64,000 nucleotides of DNA from positions 2,232,001 through 2,296,000 of the forward strand of contig NZ_CP011273.1 of the NCBI RefSeq assembly GCF_001610895.1, read 5' to 3'. Positions 62,575 to 64,000 of this stretch are shown here, piece after piece. The translations under genes were made by a program, and so were the position numbers. The first letter of the stretch is position 1, and each line of letters begins with the position of its first letter. The notes under the pieces were generated by a model. It was given only the letters and a program-made list of their open reading frames with translations. It was not told the DNA's origin and ran no database searches. This stretch comes from Planctomyces sp. SH-PL62 (GTDB lineage Bacteria > Planctomycetota > Planctomycetia > Isosphaerales > Isosphaeraceae).

Positions 62575-63600
62575 TCAGAACGAATCCGACGACACGACCT
62601 CGCCGCCGGCGCGGGTGCCGAGCGCCGCCCAGGTCGTGGGGGCGATGGAATCCTTGACGAACCTCACGGTGCCGTCGCCGAAGAGGACGTTGACGCCCCC
62701 GCTGTGGTAGCTGCGCCCCGTCTTCCAGGCGTAATCGCTCCCCCGCAGGCAGTCGTACGTCTTCGAGTTGGGCGGCAGGAAATGCGTATACAGCGCGTGG
62801 CGGAAGTCCCCCTGCGCCCAACTGCCCCCGCGCTGGCCGTTGAAATAGCCGGACGAGCCGGCCGCGGCCGACTGGCACTCGGCGAGCGTCAGGTTGGCGG
62901 GCGGGAGGTCGGTGATGCCGACGGCCGGCTGCTGGGCCATCACCTCCCTGGGGTTGATCGACGTCCCGGCCGCGACGTTGAACCCCCCCGGCCCCAGGAT
63001 GCTCTCGGTCATCCAGGCCGTCTGGCTCAATCCGTCCGAGATCGCCGCGAAGGTCACCCCGGAGTTGTAATAGAAGCAGCCGTCGGGATTGTTGTGCATC
63101 CCCGAGCCCCCCGGCATCCCGTCCCCGGCGCTCGCCATGTAGTTCGCCGGGGCGAACCCCGCCTGGACGACCCGCGCGGTATCGCTCGGGCACAGGAAGG
63201 CCGAGATCTGCGTGGCGTACAGGCTGCTGTTCGCCGGGGAGATGCTGCCGTCGGGCAGGTAGATCGGATGGTTGAAATTCAACGCCCCGAAGATGGGCGT
63301 CTGCTCCAGGAACGGGGCCAGCATCGCCAGCGCCGAGTAGCGGTAATGCTCGCCCCCCTCGCCGGTCGGATACCAGTAATTCCCCTTCTGCGCCACGATG
63401 GCCCCGTAGGGCAGGCGCCCCAGGGAATCATGATAGTTGTGCAGCGCGATCCCCAACTGCTTCAAATTGTTGGTGCACTGGATCCGCCGGGCCGCCTCCC
63501 GCGCCGCCTGCACGGCGGGGAGCAGGAGGGCGATCAGGACCGCGATGATCGCGATCACCACCAGCAGCTCGATCAGCGTAAAACCGCGACGCTTTGCCAT
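62575..63600 (-). CDS. DUF1559 domain-containing prepilin-like protein
   Basis: A 341-residue type II pseudopilin-like protein of the large planctomycete family. The start at 63600 has GGAGGGGGGC upstream, while an earlier in-frame ATG would bury it. [20 protein letters not shown] is a prepilin signal (cleavage before Phe7, Glu at +5), then [20 protein letters not shown] with [13 protein letters not shown]. The DUF1559 C-terminus is [20 protein letters not shown] followed by [16 protein letters not shown]. Many paralogues exist per genome; its individual role is unknown. It may help form short surface filaments. Confidence 0.95.
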   Translation of the reverse strand: MAKRRGFTLIELLVVIAIIAVLIALLLPAVQAAREAARRIQCTNNLKQLGIALHNYHDSLGRLPYGAIVAQKGNYWYPTGEGGEHYRYSALAMLAPFLEQTPIFGALNFNHPIYLPDGSISPANSSLYATQISAFLCPSDTARVVQAGFAPANYMASAGDGMPGGSGMHNNPDGCFYYNSGVTFAAISDGLSQTAWMTESILGPGGFNVAAGTSINPREVMAQQPAVGITDLPPANLTLAECQSAAAGSSGYFNGQRGGSWAQGDFRHALYTHFLPPNSKTYDCLRGSDYAWKTGRSYHSGGVNVLFGDGTVRFVKDSIAPTTWAALGTRAGGEVVSSDSF

Positions 63601-63916
63601 CTCGCCCCCCTCCGCCATCGGCCCCGATCATCCCGAAGCCCGGCCCGGTAACACAAAGATAGCGATCGTAATATCGGCGGGAAAGGGGCGACCTTGGCCC
63701 TTTTTCAGATTTCCCGCCCCGGCGGCCGGGAAGGATGCACGCGCGAAGGGAGCGTCGAATCTATTTTTCTTCATATCATTAATTTTTCCGTGCGTCATCC
63801 GGAACGTCCGACCAGGTATCGGGGTGTGGGACGCCGGAGGAATTGTGATGCCGGACGGGCTTCGCGCCCGTACGATCGAGCCGACGAAGTTCGAAGTCCC
63901 CGGAGGTTCGACGCCG
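63601..63916. other. Divergent intergenic region
   Basis: About 315 bases between the DUF1559 gene and the last, partial gene. AT-rich near 63755-63800. No promoter pair is convincing. Confidence 0.4.
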
Positions 63917-64000
63917 ATGCGACCTTTCAGCAGTCCCGCGACAACGTCCCGCATCGCCCTCTGGGGCCTGACAATCCTCGCGGGGCTCGTCGCCTCGGCG
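63917..64000 (+). CDS. Exported protein, 3' end outside the window
   Basis: Only 28 codons are visible. The ATG at 63917 has GGAGG nine bases upstream. The residues include SPATTSRIALWGLTILAGLV and look like a signal peptide or membrane anchor. No function can be given. The position after the divergent DUF1559 gene and the ribosome binding site make it likely to be real. Confidence 0.55.
   Translation, partial: MRPFSSPATTSRIALWGLTILAGLVASA

Overview
The window looks like a chromosomal segment of a high-GC planctomycete, most likely of the Isosphaeraceae (Isosphaera, Singulisphaera, Paludisphaera or Tautonia type). The pointers are the combination of a DUF1559 prepilin-like protein, PEP-CTERM proteins with their own exosortase, a giant TPR protein, a serine/threonine kinase with TPR repeats, an M56 peptidase fused to carboxypeptidase-regulatory-like repeats, a DUF255 thioredoxin protein and an LEPR-like N-terminal motif, together with strong G/C preference at third codon positions. 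This placement rests on gene content and family knowledge, not on a search. I see no rRNA, tRNA, CRISPR array, insertion sequence, phage or plasmid module.

Layout. 1-4.9 kb: the C-terminal part of a secreted subtilase, a broken small gene, a secreted M28 peptidase interrupted by a frameshift, an Ig-like surface protein and a very basic 47-residue protein. 4.9-7.3 kb: two nucleotide-sugar genes (SDR epimerase and UDP-sugar 6-dehydrogenase). 7.8-16.4 kb: a compact exosortase locus on the minus strand, in transcription order exosortase, EpsI-like protein, giant TPR protein and two tandemly duplicated PEP-CTERM substrates. 17-24.3 kb: a two-FHA-domain protein, small envelope proteins, YraN, a Gfo/Idh oxidoreductase and a BlaI/M56 regulatory pair whose promoter is flanked by two operator-like palindromes. 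24.6-38.2 kb: mostly housekeeping genes, including three lipid A genes (lpxI, lpxD, lpxB), tsaD overlapping a CtpA-type protease, csrA, DUF255, DUF362, a CYTH protein and a phosphoesterase.

38.3-48.6 kb: two regulators (a PAS-AAA-Fis protein lacking the sigma-54 contact motif, and an XRE-S24 repressor with an altered active site), then an iron-sulfur assembly operon on the minus strand: sufR, sufC, sufB, two unrecognised genes, sufD, sulfurtransferase, sufE, Rieske ferredoxin and a SufT/MIP18-type factor. A 7-bp inverted repeat overlaps the predicted -35 and -10 of sufR, which suggests autoregulation. 49-57 kb: an outer-membrane-like protein, a Gly-rich secreted protein, a TPR kinase, a collagen-like protein whose frame breaks at the end of its repeats, and a cytidylate-kinase-like protein. 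57-64 kb: a glucosamine-6-phosphate deaminase, an FAH-family hydrolase, an ABC exporter with two DUF3526 permeases, a DUF1559 protein and the start of another exported protein.

The most unusual points are the two unknown genes inside the suf operon (one frameshifted), the self-contained exosortase locus with duplicated substrates and duplicated leader hairpins, the regulator architectures at blaI, sufR and the XRE-S24 gene, and three independent frame breaks that are either real or assembly errors.
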